The position numbers and the translations under genes were made by a program. This document shows positions 46,451 to 58,800 of a stretch of 64,000 bases of DNA, piece after piece (the first letter of the stretch is position 1; each line of letters starts with the position of its first letter). The notes beneath the pieces were generated by a model. That model did not search any database. It was not told where the DNA came from and saw only the letters and a list, made by a program, of their open reading frames with translations. Source of the stretch: Arachnopeziza araneosa (lineage: Eukaryota > Ascomycota > Leotiomycetes > Helotiales > Arachnopezizaceae); assembly GCA_003988855.1 (NCBI GenBank), contig QYAI01000020.1, forward strand, positions 1-64,000, given 5' to 3'.

Positions 46451-47461
46451 ATGCGTTATTCCACAACCTCTGCCATGGTGCTGGGCGCCTTGATCGGCGA
46501 AGCTATCGCGGGTCCAACCCATGCTCACCTGCATCGTCATGCTCATGCAAAGAAGGAGTAAGAGTCGATTCCACTTGGGAAATAGTGAAGCCCCTCTAAC
46601 ATGCATTCTAGTGTTGATTGGAACACCATCGATTGGGACAACCTGGGTATCGACTGGGTTTCCGCCTGGAGAGCCGGTCAACACTCATCAACCACCGCTG
46701 CTCCTGTTGCGACGGCCACTCCAACAATCGCTGCTGCCGCTGCCGCTGAAACCACACCCGCTGCCGCAGCGTCAACTGGGTCTTCATCCTCAAGCAGTAG
46801 CTCTATCGTCGACACCGTCGAGTCAGATGCTGCTGAGTTATGGGCAGGATTGGTTGGTATTTCAAACTCGAGAAGTTCTTTTGGAGCCAAATCAGCCGCC
46901 TCAGGATCAACTGGAGACAATTACTATGGGAACACTGGTCTACCATACGGAGCCAACATCATCAAGGTCGATTCCACTGAGGGCTATGAGTTCACAAATA
47001 CTTTTGTGAACAGCCAAAGCCGATCGATTACCGTTAACGTCTGGCAAAAGGTCGGACCGGATATGCAGCCACTTTCTGGCTCTGCTCTCGCTCCAACGAA
47101 GACCACCCTCACATTCGTTCTCAAGCCTCAAGAGTCCCAAATCGTGGCTTTTCAGGAGAACACCCAAGTCGCTTGGGCCCAGGCTTGTACCTCCATTGCA
47201 GATTCTGGCGCTTATGCTACCACTTGGGGTGAAGCCAATTTCGTATCTACTGGAAGTGGATATGATGTTTCTGCGATCATGAACACGGCTGGTAACAATT
47301 ATGATATGTCCATCACCAGCGCTGAGGCTCCTGACTGCACTAGCGACCAGAACCAGAATATGTGGTTGACCGCCACAAACCATGTTGGGGGTAGCGATGG
47401 CAGCTGCTATATCGCCCAGAGCACAGCAACCTTGAAGACCGTCATGGGAGGAACCGCTTAA
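46451..47461 (+). CDS. Asp f 4-like secreted protein (318 aa)
   Basis: Small secreted protein of the Asp f 4 allergen family, probably wall- or surface-associated; no enzymatic role is established for the family. Exons are 46451-46557 and 46612-47461. A signal peptide (MRYSTTSAMVLGALIGEAIAG) is followed by a His-rich segment and a dibasic KK. After DVDWNTIDWDNLGIDW comes a Thr/Ala/Ser-rich linker, then the conserved C-terminal domain with YGANIIKVDSTEGYEFTNTF, ITVNVWQKVG, TTLTFVLKPQESQIVAFQEN, TTWGEANF and QNMWLTATNHVGG. Three Cys remain in the mature part. The 54-nt intron (GTAAGA, CTAAC, CTAG) is positioned as in relatives I recall. A TOS1-like relic follows 0.9 kb downstream. Confidence 0.9.
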
Positions 47462-48369
47462 GTGGAGGAAAATTTATGCGGTGTTAAGGTGTAAATAGAT
47501 TGACATTCTTGGTGCATAGTAATCGCAATGTTTTCTTTCTAAACCATGCTACAAAGACTGCCTTGCAATCAATTAAGTTCTGCAGCCTCGATGATCTCAT
47601 ATAGATGAAGTGAAAGCGTCGAGTCCTCTGCGATGATATTTGAAAAGCTCTAGAAACTTAAATTCAACGGGATGAAAACGATAAACACTGCAAACAAAAT
47701 TAGATAAGCTGCGTGTTATCGCAGAACAGATACTTCAAGTCCCGGCAAACCACTTAGAGCCACTTGATGTTTAAGACTTTCCTAGTTCATTTGAATGCTA
47801 AAGCCATCTGATACGAACTCAAAACGTGGAGCGTATAGCGGTTTTTCTAAGCGGACTGCTTGCTGTGAAAATGACATTGATGTGTTGTTTGGAACCTAGG
47901 GATTCATGTCGACTATGACTGATTCCCCAATGCGACTCCCCCTTCTTGCTTGTCGAAGTCACAGTAACCTTTTCCGTCTAGAACAAAAATCCCAAGGATA
48001 TCGGCGATCAGAAGATAGTAAAGAAATCAGATTCACGTCTAATTTGTGATATTCACCGTACCTTGAGGTTACTCGAACAAACGACGTTACCTATGATTCC
48101 TTTCCACAGCTATTCCCTCCGACCTACCCAAGAGCAATATGTCTCTTCTCGTCAACGAAAATTCTGCTAGTTTAGTCCCTACTACGTCAAAAAATAATAG
48201 TCACTCTTCAAGATAAATCTCCCGGCCTTCCTGGCCGTTCCTGAATACTGCTTGTATTATGAACAGTTTACTTAAATCTCGCGACAACTTCAACTGCCGA
48301 CTGTGGCCAAACACAATCGTCAGCAATTGTTAGGCTTTCGATCTAGAAGCATACTAATAAGCTCCTTAG
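47462..48369. other. AT-rich intergenic region
   Basis: Between the Asp f 4-like gene and the TOS1-like relic on the same strand. No gene, RNA or repeat recognised. Confidence 0.5.
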
Positions 48370-49592
48370 ATGCGTTCCACCGTCATCTCTGTTGTCTTTG
48401 TCGCGACTTTAGCTATCGTCCTGTTGTATATAGCGATCAGCGTGCAACTGGCTTCAAGGATGTGTCAGGAATTGGTTCTGCCAACCTGTCAAGGCTTTGA
48501 TACGGCAATGTTGGAGCGCCGGGTCCATACAACCAGATTACTGTAATGAACTCTGATGGCACTCGTGCATCATGGCCCATATAGCCACCACCATCAACGT
48601 TTCATCAGCAAGTTAAGGCAAATGGAGATACCAAAAAGTTCAAGGAGGAGGAGCGCCAGATGGTGATGACAACAATTTATGGCTAAGCAGTCTCGTTAGA
48701 CAACCATGGCTTCGGGCCCCCCTCATCGACAGCTGTTGCAGCCCTCATTGCTGCACCCGTTCTATCTTCTGTTGCGGCTTCAGCACCTGTGATAGTGACA
48801 GCTGCAATTGATGTGGTTTCTTGGATCAATAACTATTCCGGTCCTCCGCGGCAACTACTCTGGCAACTGTAGCTGTTCCCTCGTTCACACCAGCAACATT
48901 GCTCTCGTTCAAGCAACCGCTATTGGCGAGTCCCATCCAAACCCCACACCTGGATTCTGTAGCGAGACTAAAATGCTTCGATTCCGCATCTATTGAACCA
49001 GGAGTAACCACGACAGCTGCATTCCCTCCCGGACGACCGCCATTTCCGTTACCGCCAGCTCATCCGGGGTTGTCCGACAGCTTTTAGAGATTTGGATACT
49101 ATGACTCTACATCTCAAAACAGCCGATGATTTCGCTTTTCTCGGCAGTTTTAGCGGTCAAAGCTCTGGTGTCTGGGACACATAAGTTCTCCCCCAAATCA
49201 TGCAGGCTCTTAGCACTTTGTATGCTTAGAAGATGGATGATCCCGAGTAGTTTGTCATTCCATCTGATGTTCGGGTTATAGTCATGCTCAGTCAAGATTG
49301 TGGAGAGGATGAATGGGGTGATTCGGAATATTTCGTTCGTCCTACTAATGGCACCATGAAACTGGCTTTTGTTTTCGGCTCCAATACTTCGACGGCTCAG
49401 ACTGAAGTGACGAACGACGATGCTCTATCCTCCGCGAGCCTCGATGCTGACGATGGTAACTCAATGTGCGAGGACGTTCCCAGCAACGCGGTATCCCATT
49501 TTGCCGTTACCCAGATGATGCTTTATGTCATGTCGCCATCTTGTACGCCTTTTGCTCCTTTCGATTATTGGGCCACAAAACTAAAGGTGTAG
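48370..49592 (+). pseudogene. TOS1-like cell-wall glycosyl hydrolase, decayed
   Basis: Collinear pieces of a TOS1/YJL171C-type secreted protein appear in changing frames. First is a signal-peptide-like start (MRSTVISVVFVATLAIV). Near 48450-48580 comes ATGFKDVSGIGSANLS, then YGNVGAPGPYNQITVMNSDG, like the N-terminal glycine-rich TOS1 domain. Near 49095 reads FGYYDSTSQNS, then FLGSFSGQSSGVWDT, resembling the hydrolase-domain phrase YYDA.SQ...LVFLGN.GGQGSGVFD. The last open piece (49284-49592) contains QDCGEDEWGDSEYFVRP. Many stops and frameshifts separate them. The family call rests on remembered motif similarity and is moderately sure; total length fits a ~400-residue ancestor. Confidence 0.6.
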
Positions 49593-49717
49593 ATCTGAGA
49601 AATTTGCTGTTGGCCATGTCGGAATGCTAGGTGCTTGAATTGGTAGAATTATAAGCTGGTGGGAAAGAATGTATGGTATGCCAACATACTTAGAGACCGA
49701 ATAAGAACAGCGAGTTA

Positions 49718-49745
49718 TATTTCATATTTCATATTTCATATTTCA
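49718..49745. repeat. (TATTTCA)4 tandem repeat
   Basis: Four perfect 7-bp units in a row, in the non-coding gap between the TOS1-like relic and the next gene. Confidence 0.9.
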
Positions 49746-49874
49746 TTCGCATTATGAAATTCTTGCCGTCCATTACAGCAAATTTTTGATCCGATTGACT
49801 TTAAATTCGAGGTGTTATGTTTGAAAGCCGAGGTTGTTCATGTGAACTCGAGAGCTGATATCCTTCGAAGCAAC

Positions 49875-52121
49875 TCAGATCCATCTAGTAATGCCATAGT
49901 CGGCTCCTCTCGTCAAGCTTGTTACCTCAGCTTCGATTCCAAAGCCTGCTCTTCTCACCCTCCCAGACTCAGATCGTCCAACAATCTCTCCAAATTTAAC
50001 TTCCAAATCCTTGAACTCTGATGGTATACTCTCATTTCCTCCTAGGCAACCACCAGCGGCCACTTTGTCAAGCGCATCGCTTCCCGTAGAGGTAGCAATA
50101 ATCTGCATGAAGCCGCCATCAATAGCGCTCACACCATTCCTAAGCAAGGCCCAGTAGCCCGCGGCTAGGAATGGTGCAGCAAGAAGCAGGGTCAAGAAGT
50201 AAGGTATGACGAGATTGAGTGGCTGGGAGAAAGTGTAGACGCTAACAGTGGTTGCGATTGTTGCATTGATAGGAGTGGACCAACGTCCATAGGCAATAGC
50301 AATGGAGGTAGTGAGGTTGAGGAGGTACGCGTTTAGTGTATCTTGCGTAACAGAGAATGAGGGAAAGGCGAAGCTAGAGGAGTTGAAGGATCCAAAAGCG
50401 GAGTTAAATCGTGTGCTGTCTATGACAGTGCGACCCTGTGCTAAAGAAGAGATCAGCTTCATTATCTAAGGTACTTGAGGATGATGGAGATAGTACCTCC
50501 AGTGCTGACAGCGACTCCCGTTCCCTGGAGTTGAACCAATTCTTGCCACTGCATAATGAAAGCCAGATCTGCGGCAGGAGAGCTGGCCGAGTCTTCTTTA
50601 GCAAGAGTTGCGGCAAAGGTACCGTTTAGCCACGACATCATAGAGTTGAATATGGCCATAATATTGTTGTCTCGATAGTAGCTTATCGTGCTATTCGTCC
50701 AGTTTGCAGGCGTCGTCCCAAAAGCAAAAGTGACATTTGTATTATTGCAGAAACCTGGGACGAGAACAACACTGTCGTGAGTTGTGGCTAAGTTAAGGTT
50801 GATGAGTTCAGCAATTGGTAAGACGCTTGTATTTCGTGTGTAGATATTATTCTTGTATACGTAATCTAACGTGTATTTGGCTCGTCCGGGTGTACAAGTG
50901 ATACTTTCCTCTTGCATGGTTAGAGCATCAAGGCTTGGATTGATATCATTTAACATAAGTGAAAGCGGAGTTCGCGTTGTAGCATTAAACCGTGCCTGAG
51001 TGAACGTCCCATTGTAGGGTCGTGCTCCCAGATCTCCTGGTATTGGTTGCGAAAGACGCGCGGAATATATATCAAAGAAAAGAGTGCCGTTATTTTTAGT
51101 GACTGTTATTTTTGAGTTGTCACAAAAAACGTAAGGGCTTTCAAGTTCCATTGAAAATGAGCAGTTAGCTCCGCAAGGCGATGGCAAAGCAATCTCCTCC
51201 CCTGATATTAGTATTTGGCGAGCCAGGCGGTTGATCAGACCTGTACTTTTCCCTTGGTCGGTAGTGCTGCCTCTTGTTAACATTATTCTTCACATACCAG
51301 AACATTTTCTCTAGAAACTTCTTACTCCCCCGTTGTGAATCCTAATCCATCTGGATCTGGATCTAATTTGATAAGAGCATTTGCGTTTGCGTCTAAACCT
51401 GAACCACTTCCCATCTTTATGCATTTTAGCTCAAAGACATAAGGATAGAAGTCCGAAAACTTACAAAGGAAGCGTTAAACGTCGGCACTGTCTGAGTTTT
51501 AGATCTAATTTGCTGTGCATTTACGATATTAAGTGCGCCCGGTGGAAAGCCAGTCGCAACTTGAGTTGCCCACATTAGTACAGCAAGTGCACATAGACTT
51601 GGAGTTGCTTTCAATGCAGCGATCCTTGCTAGTTGAAACGGGTTCGCTCTGATTGAGAACAATAATTCGATTGTTGATACTTTCATTGTCTGGACCCGAA
51701 GCAGGTACCATAGATACTGCGTAAATGCAAGTGCAAGCGCCGCTCTTATAGTAAATCCAAATGAGTTGGCTAGAATATTGGACGCAGTAGAAACATATGT
51801 TTGAGGAGCAGCGGCATTTGGCCCATCGGCCTCTCTTCCGTCAAGATAGCGGAACAAGAGAAGATGGATGACAGCAATCAGTGCAGCTATATGAAATTGT
51901 GAGCAGTTTGTTGGCTTCATATTTTCTAGGGAATGTATACCAAGAAGATAGAACAACATCATCAGAGTAGGTGTCTGCCATCCGATGCGCCATGTTGAAG
52001 TTATCAGAGCTGGTTCTTTCTTGGAAGGACCAACACTCGAGGTAGGGGCAGTTTTGAAGGGTTGTTTATTGGGGTTAAAAGGACTTGTTCTCGAACCTCC
52101 CATCACGATTGGTCTTGACAT
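49875..52121 (-). CDS. multi-span membrane protein of unknown function (695 aa)
   Basis: Belongs to a large group of fungal membrane proteins often labelled 'formylmethionine deformylase-like', a name without biochemical support. Exons are 52121-51465, 51414-51326, 51272-50497 and 50440-49875. Four hydrophobic segments lie in the first 210 residues (TPTLMMLFYLLGIHSL, FHIAALIAVIHLLLF, a stretch around ALALAFTQYLWYLL, and SLCALAVLMWATQVATGFPPGAL). A long extracellular-type loop with many N-glycosylation sequons (NCSF, NGTF, NNTNVTF, NWTNST) and a few Cys follows. A final helix (VIPYFLTLLLAAPFLAAGYW) precedes a cytosolic tail. The third intron was placed so that TGA-QGRTVIDS joins in frame; the second has an AAG acceptor and is the least certain. 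Confidence 0.8.
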
Positions 52122-53737
52122 TATCTATATAGTATAATTGTTGATAGAATCATGTAGACCAGACAGAAATTGCAATTAAATAAAAGAGGAGGAAATAGAA
52201 AAGTTGAAGTTGAAGGGACTTGACGAACAAACCGGAACGTTTCGAATGGATTCTTGTAGGAGAAATCGTTCTTGAAGCTACTGGCCACGCCACAATTGAG
52301 CCTGCAGGAACCGTTTCACCATACTTTTACCGGGCTAACCAACAATTTGCATGTTGGTTTTTGAGACGTTCCTACTGGACACTGAATTTCTCACAACTAG
52401 AAGACTGGGTCAATACTACTCCTTGGCCGTGGTCCAACTCAACACAATCTAAATCTCTTCCTTAAGTCATTGTTTGTGATCAAGTTTGCTCCCCACGCCC
52501 GTGGTAGCGAGAGCTTGGCCCTGGATCCAAATTTAAAAGCAGTTACTTCCTGGGGTCGCCATTGGCTTTGCAACCGCCTTGTGGTCCGGACCGAAACGAA
52601 TTTCGGGCTGTTTGTACCAGAGATGATTTGTTGGGCTGATGCCAATGAGAGATTAAACGCTGCGAGGCCGCTCCCAAGCGCTTAGAAGGCGGTCTGAGTT
52701 TGGATGGAAAAATAGGCGCATTCCTTCTCCAGATATTGGTATTTCTTGATTCTTTTCTCCACACGGGACTTCCTCTTGATACGGTCTTATGCCTGAAAGG
52801 ATATACTTACGTATAAGTAGAGACTTGAAACTAGGTACCAAGGGTATTGTAATATCACGTGACCGTGCATTCAATCTTTATGTCTCTTATTCATCATTGC
52901 TCTCTACATACTCAGAATTCACAGAGTATGACACTTATGGGTAGCTGAGTCAACTTCAAAGTCATTCTCTTCCATGGTATGTTGATCAATGCTTCTGTTG
53001 GAATGTTTGCACAAGTCAAGTGGATCAATACAAGAGAAGGGTGTTGTCGTCACACCTTTGCCTAATAATGGAAGTGGATTCCTCAGCAGCATTCTTCTCC
53101 GAGACGCACAGTAGTAAGACTGGTAAGACAATACAAGCTCGCAGACTGTTGCCCTCCCAAATCCCGCTCATAAATAACGTGAGTGGAATGCCGAAGCCGA
53201 GCCTATTGAAGTTTAGAAGGGATCTTCTCGAGTGAGCGAAAAAAATGACTACTCTGATTGGCCGCGAACATTTCGGCGACTTTCAACTTGGAGTCTCAAA
53301 AGCAGCCTTGCTGATTAAAAACCGGGAACACGAACTTCAATCGCATCTCGGCCTCGCCAGATCCTCCAAGTCCGATCCATTTTTGGAGGAGATCATTGGA
53401 CAGCAGCCGCCCCCCCCCCCTAGTGACGACCAAAAAAATCAGTGCGAATGCGAGCAGAATAGGCTTGATAATCCACCAACTACTCCATCAACGAGCGTCC
53501 GAATCGCGAAAGTGCGGCGAAGCGGAGTGCCTGCATGTGCATCAACTCAAACATACCGTTCCCAAGAGTATAAGTATAAGCATCATGCCTTCTTCTTCCA
53601 ACTGCCATTTCATCTCATCATCTTCACACATTCCTCATCCGCATTCAAGTAGATAATACATCCATTCCAAATCTAAAATCACATCCGTGCTCCCACGTTA
53701 TATACATCCCTCTTGCACTCTTCGCATCAACATTGCA
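52122..53737. other. 1.6-kb divergent intergenic region
   Basis: Between the membrane protein (minus) and the NmrA-like gene (plus). It has an 11-C run at 53410-53420 and C/T-rich leader sequence just before the NmrA-like start, with TATATA at about 53699. No gene recognised. Confidence 0.45.
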
Positions 53738-54848
53738 ATGGCAGCAAAGAGAGTCCTAGTTGTCTTCGGAGCAACCGGTGTTCAAGGCGGTTCGGTTGCT
53801 AAAGTGATCTTGGGAGATTCCAAATTGAGAGAAGGTTGGACCGTTCGAGGCGTCACACGTGATATCTCTAAGCCTTCAGCGAAGGCTCTTGAGAATTTAG
53901 GAGCCGAGACTGTAGCTGTACGTACGTCTCTCAGATCTCCAAATCCATCCGACTAACCCTTTCGTTGAGGCTGATCTTAACGATGCCTCGTCGCTCAAGA
54001 ACGCCTTGAAGGGCGCTTATGCCGTCTTTGGTGTTACGAACTTTTGGGAAACTCACAGTGCGGAGATTGAGATGAAGCAAGGCAAGGCAATAGCTGATGC
54101 TGCAGAGGTCTGAATTTAAATATCCTTTTACTCTACTATACTGACTCCTTTTACAGGAAGCCGGAGTTCAACATTTTGTGTGGAGCAGCTTGTTGAATGT
54201 TACCGAGCTAACGAAGGGCGTCCTCTCCAAAGTCTCACACTTCGATTCCAAAGCTAAAATCGAAGATTATATCCGCAGCACGGGTATGCCAGCAACCTTC
54301 TTCCTGCCCGGCTTCTACATGTCCAATCTCCCCGGCGGTATGTTCCGCCAATCACCACCTGATAATGCGTGGACGCTCGCCATGCCCATTCCCGCCAGTG
54401 CGCCTGTTCCTCTTCTAGCCACAGCTGAGGATACTGGCAAATTCGTCAAGGGCATTCTACTCAACCGCGAAAAGGTTCTGGGCAAGAGAATACTTGGGGC
54501 TACTGCTTATCTCACTCTCGAGGAGATAGTCAATGAGTTCAAGGAGCAATATCTTGAAGCCGGCAAAACGGCTAAGAATGTCGAGTTACCTCATGATGTC
54601 TGGAAGGGATTCTTGGCCAAGACAGGCATGCCCGAAAAAGGCCAGGAAGAGCTTTTGCAGAATATGAGATTGATGTCTGAGTTTGGCTACTATGGTGGCG
54701 AGAGCTTAGATGAGAGCCATTCTGTAAGTCTATAGTATATGATCAAAGTTGAGAATGCCTGCTAACTTCTTGGCAGATCTTGGTTGATAAGTTAACCACG
54801 TGGAAAGAGTTCATGGCGAAGGCACCAGCATTTGCTGACCTGGAGTAA
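53738..54848 (+). CDS. NmrA-like NAD(P)-binding protein (318 aa)
   Basis: Atypical short-chain dehydrogenase fold related to NmrA and HSCARG, which sense the NAD(P) redox state or act as reductases. Exons are 53738-53917, 53970-54107, 54157-54723 and 54777-54848. The dinucleotide-binding loop GATGVQGGSV starts at residue 11. Other marks are VRGVTRDISKPSAKAL, the helix KNALKGAYAVFGVTNFWE, the segment AGVQHFVWSSL, and MPATFFLPGFYMSNL. The last exon (ILVDKLTTWKEFMAK) is short but keeps the usual NmrA ending. Intron 2 has an unusual GTCTGA donor, yet only this join keeps DAAE-EAGVQHF. Substrate or regulatory partner is unknown. Confidence 0.92.
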
Positions 54849-55318
54849 GAGTGACAACATAAAGGACAAAAGTTTTATTTGGAAAGACGGAAACTTACTA
54901 AGCGAACACAAATGTAACTCCTTTCTGATATACGAGGCTATTATGAAATGTCCAAGTGCATCGGTTTCGCTTAAGCCAGAATACGATAGAGGCTACCAAC
55001 ATTGAAATTCCTTTTACTGAACTTACGAAGCGTAGGAAAAGAAAACCCAACATCCAAAGAATCGGAGAAACTAAGACATTCTTCACCAATTTTCAAATGA
55101 GTTAACTCGACCCTTTTGAATATAGATTTTCGGACTGTGAATCAGGAAGAAATAATATTGTGTTAAACATGGAGCAAAGAAAGAAACCTGGCCGCAGCCT
55201 TAGATTGACGTTTTCAAGCAACGGGATAATAATATTCTACTACTCTATCCTACAACGATTGCCTAAGAGTGCAGAAAATGACCTAGAAGTTGGGATTGAC
55301 CGTGGCAGAACGACAAAC
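54849..55318. other. convergent intergenic region
   Basis: 3' flanks of the NmrA-like gene and the secreted protein gene. Nothing else is visible. Confidence 0.5.
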
Positions 55319-56510
55319 CTAGCCAAGGATGATCTCAATCTGAAGTGGGGGTTCTGCCAAGGTGGTTGCAGCAGTTGGCGCGGTCGTAGATGTGGAGTAC
55401 GGAATGAATGGTCCACTCAGTTGAGATTCGTCTCCTCGGGCTAGAGCAGAGGATGATGCAGCTACTGGAAGACCAAACTCCACCAGGAGTGTCGAGGATG
55501 CCGCAGCGAATTCCGAGATGTAAGAGATGAATGGACCACCTGGTTGAAATCCATCCTGAGGTGAAGCAGAAGAGGATCCTGATGATGGAAAGGGTGAATC
55601 CATGGAGATTGTCGAAGACACTGCTGCGGATTCTGATATATATGGGATGAATGGTCCACCTGTTTGAAAATCTGGTTCGGTGAGAGCAAAAGATGAATCC
55701 ATTACAGGCTCTGATCCCGTTGACCATGCTGGTATGTAGGCAAATCGGACCACATTTTGTTGAGGTGAACTTGAGGAAAAGGATAGCGTCGAAACAGAAG
55801 ACGTGGATGAAGTGGATGAGGTGGATGATGAGACTGTAGAAGATAAAGATGCAGAGCTTGAAGAACTTAAAGTTGGAGAAGTTGGAGAGGTAGCACTTGA
55901 TAGGTTTGAGAGACTAATACTAGAAGTGGAAGATGTTGTGGCAGACGAGGATGAAGTCATGGAAATTGATATGGATGATCGAGAGGTCGTTGCTGATGTA
56001 GCAGAGGGGCTTCCGTAATTCAAACATGTGCATGCGGAGCTGACTCGAGCAGATGTAGAGCCAGTGCACATGGTAGCATAGGTTGGAAGAGAAACACGGC
56101 TCCCATAAGTAAATGAAGAGCAGAACTGTTGCCCTTTATTATTCTCAAAGGCCCGGAGACAGTTGTCTTGCAAGCAATGGGGTGGCGTGACAGTAGTGCT
56201 AGGGTATGCGCAGGAGCAGATAGATGAGATTTCATCGACTAAAGAACATGCTGGCGTAGCATAAGCTGGAAAACCGTTCGTGGTTAGTGTTGTTGCAGTG
56301 GTAAAATTAGCGCAAAACTCCTTTGCACCGTCTGTATGGGTAGCGCCATTGAATGCTCTTTCACAACTTAGAAAGTATTAGTAGATATCATTGTGGTGAA
56401 CGGAAAGAGGCGGCTAACTTATTTGCAAGGCAAGCTGAGTCCGCAGCCAAAGATGGAAGGCCAAATGCAGCAAAGAATAAGACTTGTTTGGAGAGCATTG
56501 CGAAGGTCAT
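55319..56510 (-). CDS. secreted Ser/Thr-rich protein with Cys-containing repeats (379 aa)
   Basis: Probable cell-wall or secreted protein; family not named. Exons are 56510-56419 and 56366-55319. The ATG at 56510 (or 56498) opens a signal peptide (MLSKQVLFFAAFGLPSLAA). Two related Cys segments follow: CLANNCERAFNG with CANFTT...CSLVDEISSICSC, and CLQDNCLRAFEN with CSSFTY...CTGSTSARVSSACTC. After them a ~130-residue Ser/Thr tract is probably heavily O-glycosylated. The C-terminal part has three copies of a GGPFIxYIS-type unit (the last is SGPFIPYST). No GPI-attachment tail is visible. The intron (GTTAGC donor, TACTAATAC branch, CTAAG acceptor) restores the first Cys segment exactly. Confidence 0.82.
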
Positions 56511-58187
56511 GTTTTTAATAGTAATAGAAAGATACAGCAAACTTCGAGGCTCATTAATCTCTATATGTACTGCACTTACTGGCATGCGGGGCGTTGCCAT
56601 TGTGACTTTAGAGACTTGTTGAACGAGGAATGTAAAACCTCGGTGAAGTCTCGCCGAAGAGGAAGCGCATTTCTATCTTTATTGACTAATTCTCGGGTAT
56701 AACATATTGGGAAGATTCCCCCTAGTAAAACATTTTAGAACTTAGGGTGGCAATCCGTTTCTCGAGAAAAGTCGATCCGTGAAGGAAAGCATGACAGTGA
56801 CGGACAGCGTTTAACAGATAGTTCCAACCTTTCAGAAGAGGTTTATTTTCAAGTCGCAGGATAAATATATAAGAGGCCTGGAAAGCCTCGAAAATACATA
56901 GGTAATTTTCTATATACGAACTTCTGCAACTTCTGTATTACGCTTTGAGGGTTTTGAGGAGAAAATCATCATATCTGGATGACTAACAACAAGCTGCTCC
57001 GTTCAGATATCCTAAAGAAATGGGCGAAGGAGGACACATCTCGCCAGCAAGAAATGATGGCGAAATAATAAGACTCAAAGTGAATTGTGGCTGATAATTC
57101 AGCACAAGAATGACTCAGGTTTACATAACTTTTCTACGACTAGAGTTTGACTCTACATTTTCAACCCAACTCATCATCGATTTTATTCATGCATCTTATT
57201 CTTTCAAACTCGTTACCCGTATTTCGAATTATGGCATCACCTACAGCACCGAAGATGAAATTCCGAGCATCAGCCAGCGCTGTTCCATCAGAAATAGATG
57301 TCAAGAATGGATCAAAACGGGAGATTGAATTCATAAGAGGATCATGCGAAACACGTTACACCACATCCTCGGAATTTAATACTCTAGAAGCGTCATCCAA
57401 CACGATAACCAACCAAACTGAGATCTCCAATAGCCAATTGCAACTCGGCAGCTTCCACAATAAGTCCGTCCAAAGACTCGAGACATGATGTTAGCAATAA
57501 TTATTCTAAAAGTAACAAAGAAAGCAACCAGACATTAATTGGTGGTGGTGTTGATGGTGATAGCATGAGTGATGATAGAAGCAAAACAGGAAGTGATAAA
57601 GAGAGTGATGCAGGAAACCTTGTCTTCAACGGAACATCATGAACAGGAGCCCGAAGCATTTGGATACCTTTAAGCTTAATTTTATCAAATTATGTCACGA
57701 AATCGGATCCGGAGAGCCAGCGGAGGTGGAAAGAATGGCTGGAAGAAGTTTCAACAGAACTATTGTCTAGAATTTCCTGAGCACAATCGGAAATGCGTTT
57801 TGCGATTCCTTGACTTCTCCTTGACAAAGAAGAGGTTCATACTACCCACGATCAAGTATTAATACTCCACTATCTTTTGCGATTCGAGACTGTCAAGGAT
57901 TTAATTGTTTTGGCTTTTGATCATACTCGCAATAAAACCCTTGAGACTCAATATATAGAAGATGACTAGTATTTGTGTGAATGTATTTAGATAAGGAGTT
58001 TTCACAGATCTAGATTTACCAAGGGAATCATGTCTTAACAACCAATTTTAAATAGCAAAATATTGTTTCACAAGCTGAACCAGCTGCACTCATCTTGCCC
58101 AGAATCCTTCTATCAACTAGTCTATACGTTAAACTAGGCTAGATCTCTAAACTATATCCTAAATTTACTTACTAGGTACCTACCGCT

Positions 58188-58800
58188 CTAAATCTCTCTA
58201 TAGAATTCTTTCCTTAAGTTGCTCGCCTCTTGGACTACCTTATGTTTCGATATGTTTGGAAAATTGGCTTCTACTTCTTGAATTATTTGTGCATGTATCC
58301 ACAATTGGAACATGATTGCGTCTCCTAGACTAAGATGATCTCGGTGCCCTTGCACGTTGGACAGAAGTAGCAATGCTTGAAACAGTAGGGCTTCTTCCTT
58401 TCGGGAGTTTTGACCTGCCTGTAGTTGCCTTTGAATACCCGGGGCAGTGGTGCATAGTTGAACCATGTCAGCCTCCTTTACTTACAGTTGCTGTGCTAGA
58501 TATATTCTGTGGATTATTTTTTGTCGTTGAGGTCAGTAGGTGTGAATGGATGACAGAGGTGGCTTGAGTTGGGCTGGAAACTTGTTTGGTGTTATAGGTG
58601 ATCAGAGCTTTAATCTATTTGTATGCGTATTACGTAGTGTTCAGACCTCCTTTTAACAAAGTTCAATAGTATTTGTAGAGAAGTACGCCCTGCTAAGTTG
58701 TGAGTATTTTCTTCTGGAGATATTAAGGTAGGTAGAATTGCCTCTCTTGAGTAAGTGATTAATAGAAGTTAAATTGACCTTGGCTTTTTAGACACATATC
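58188..58800 (-). pseudogene. possible gene relic with three coding-like pieces
   Basis: Three consecutive minus-strand pieces look more protein-like than the surroundings. One is about 45 codons near 58790-58640 (ending ILLNFVKRRSEHYVIRIQID). One is a Ser/Thr-rich piece near 58610-58490 (ending NNPQNISSTAT, just before a GTAAGT). The last is a helical piece, 58420-58188, running from AGQNSRKEEALLFQALLLL to NLRKEFYREI and its stop. A splice from the GTAAGT near 58486 to the CTACAG near 58420 would join the last two in frame. No start codon or family could be assigned. It may be a decayed gene, or a gene whose other exons I missed. Confidence 0.3.

Noticed and set aside
58283..58466. Zinc-ribbon-like translation (CPTCKG ... 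CSNCGYMH) on the minus strand
   Set aside because: The frame has a stop between the two Cys pairs and another right after; the overlapping helical frame is longer and cleaner, so the Cys pattern is probably chance.
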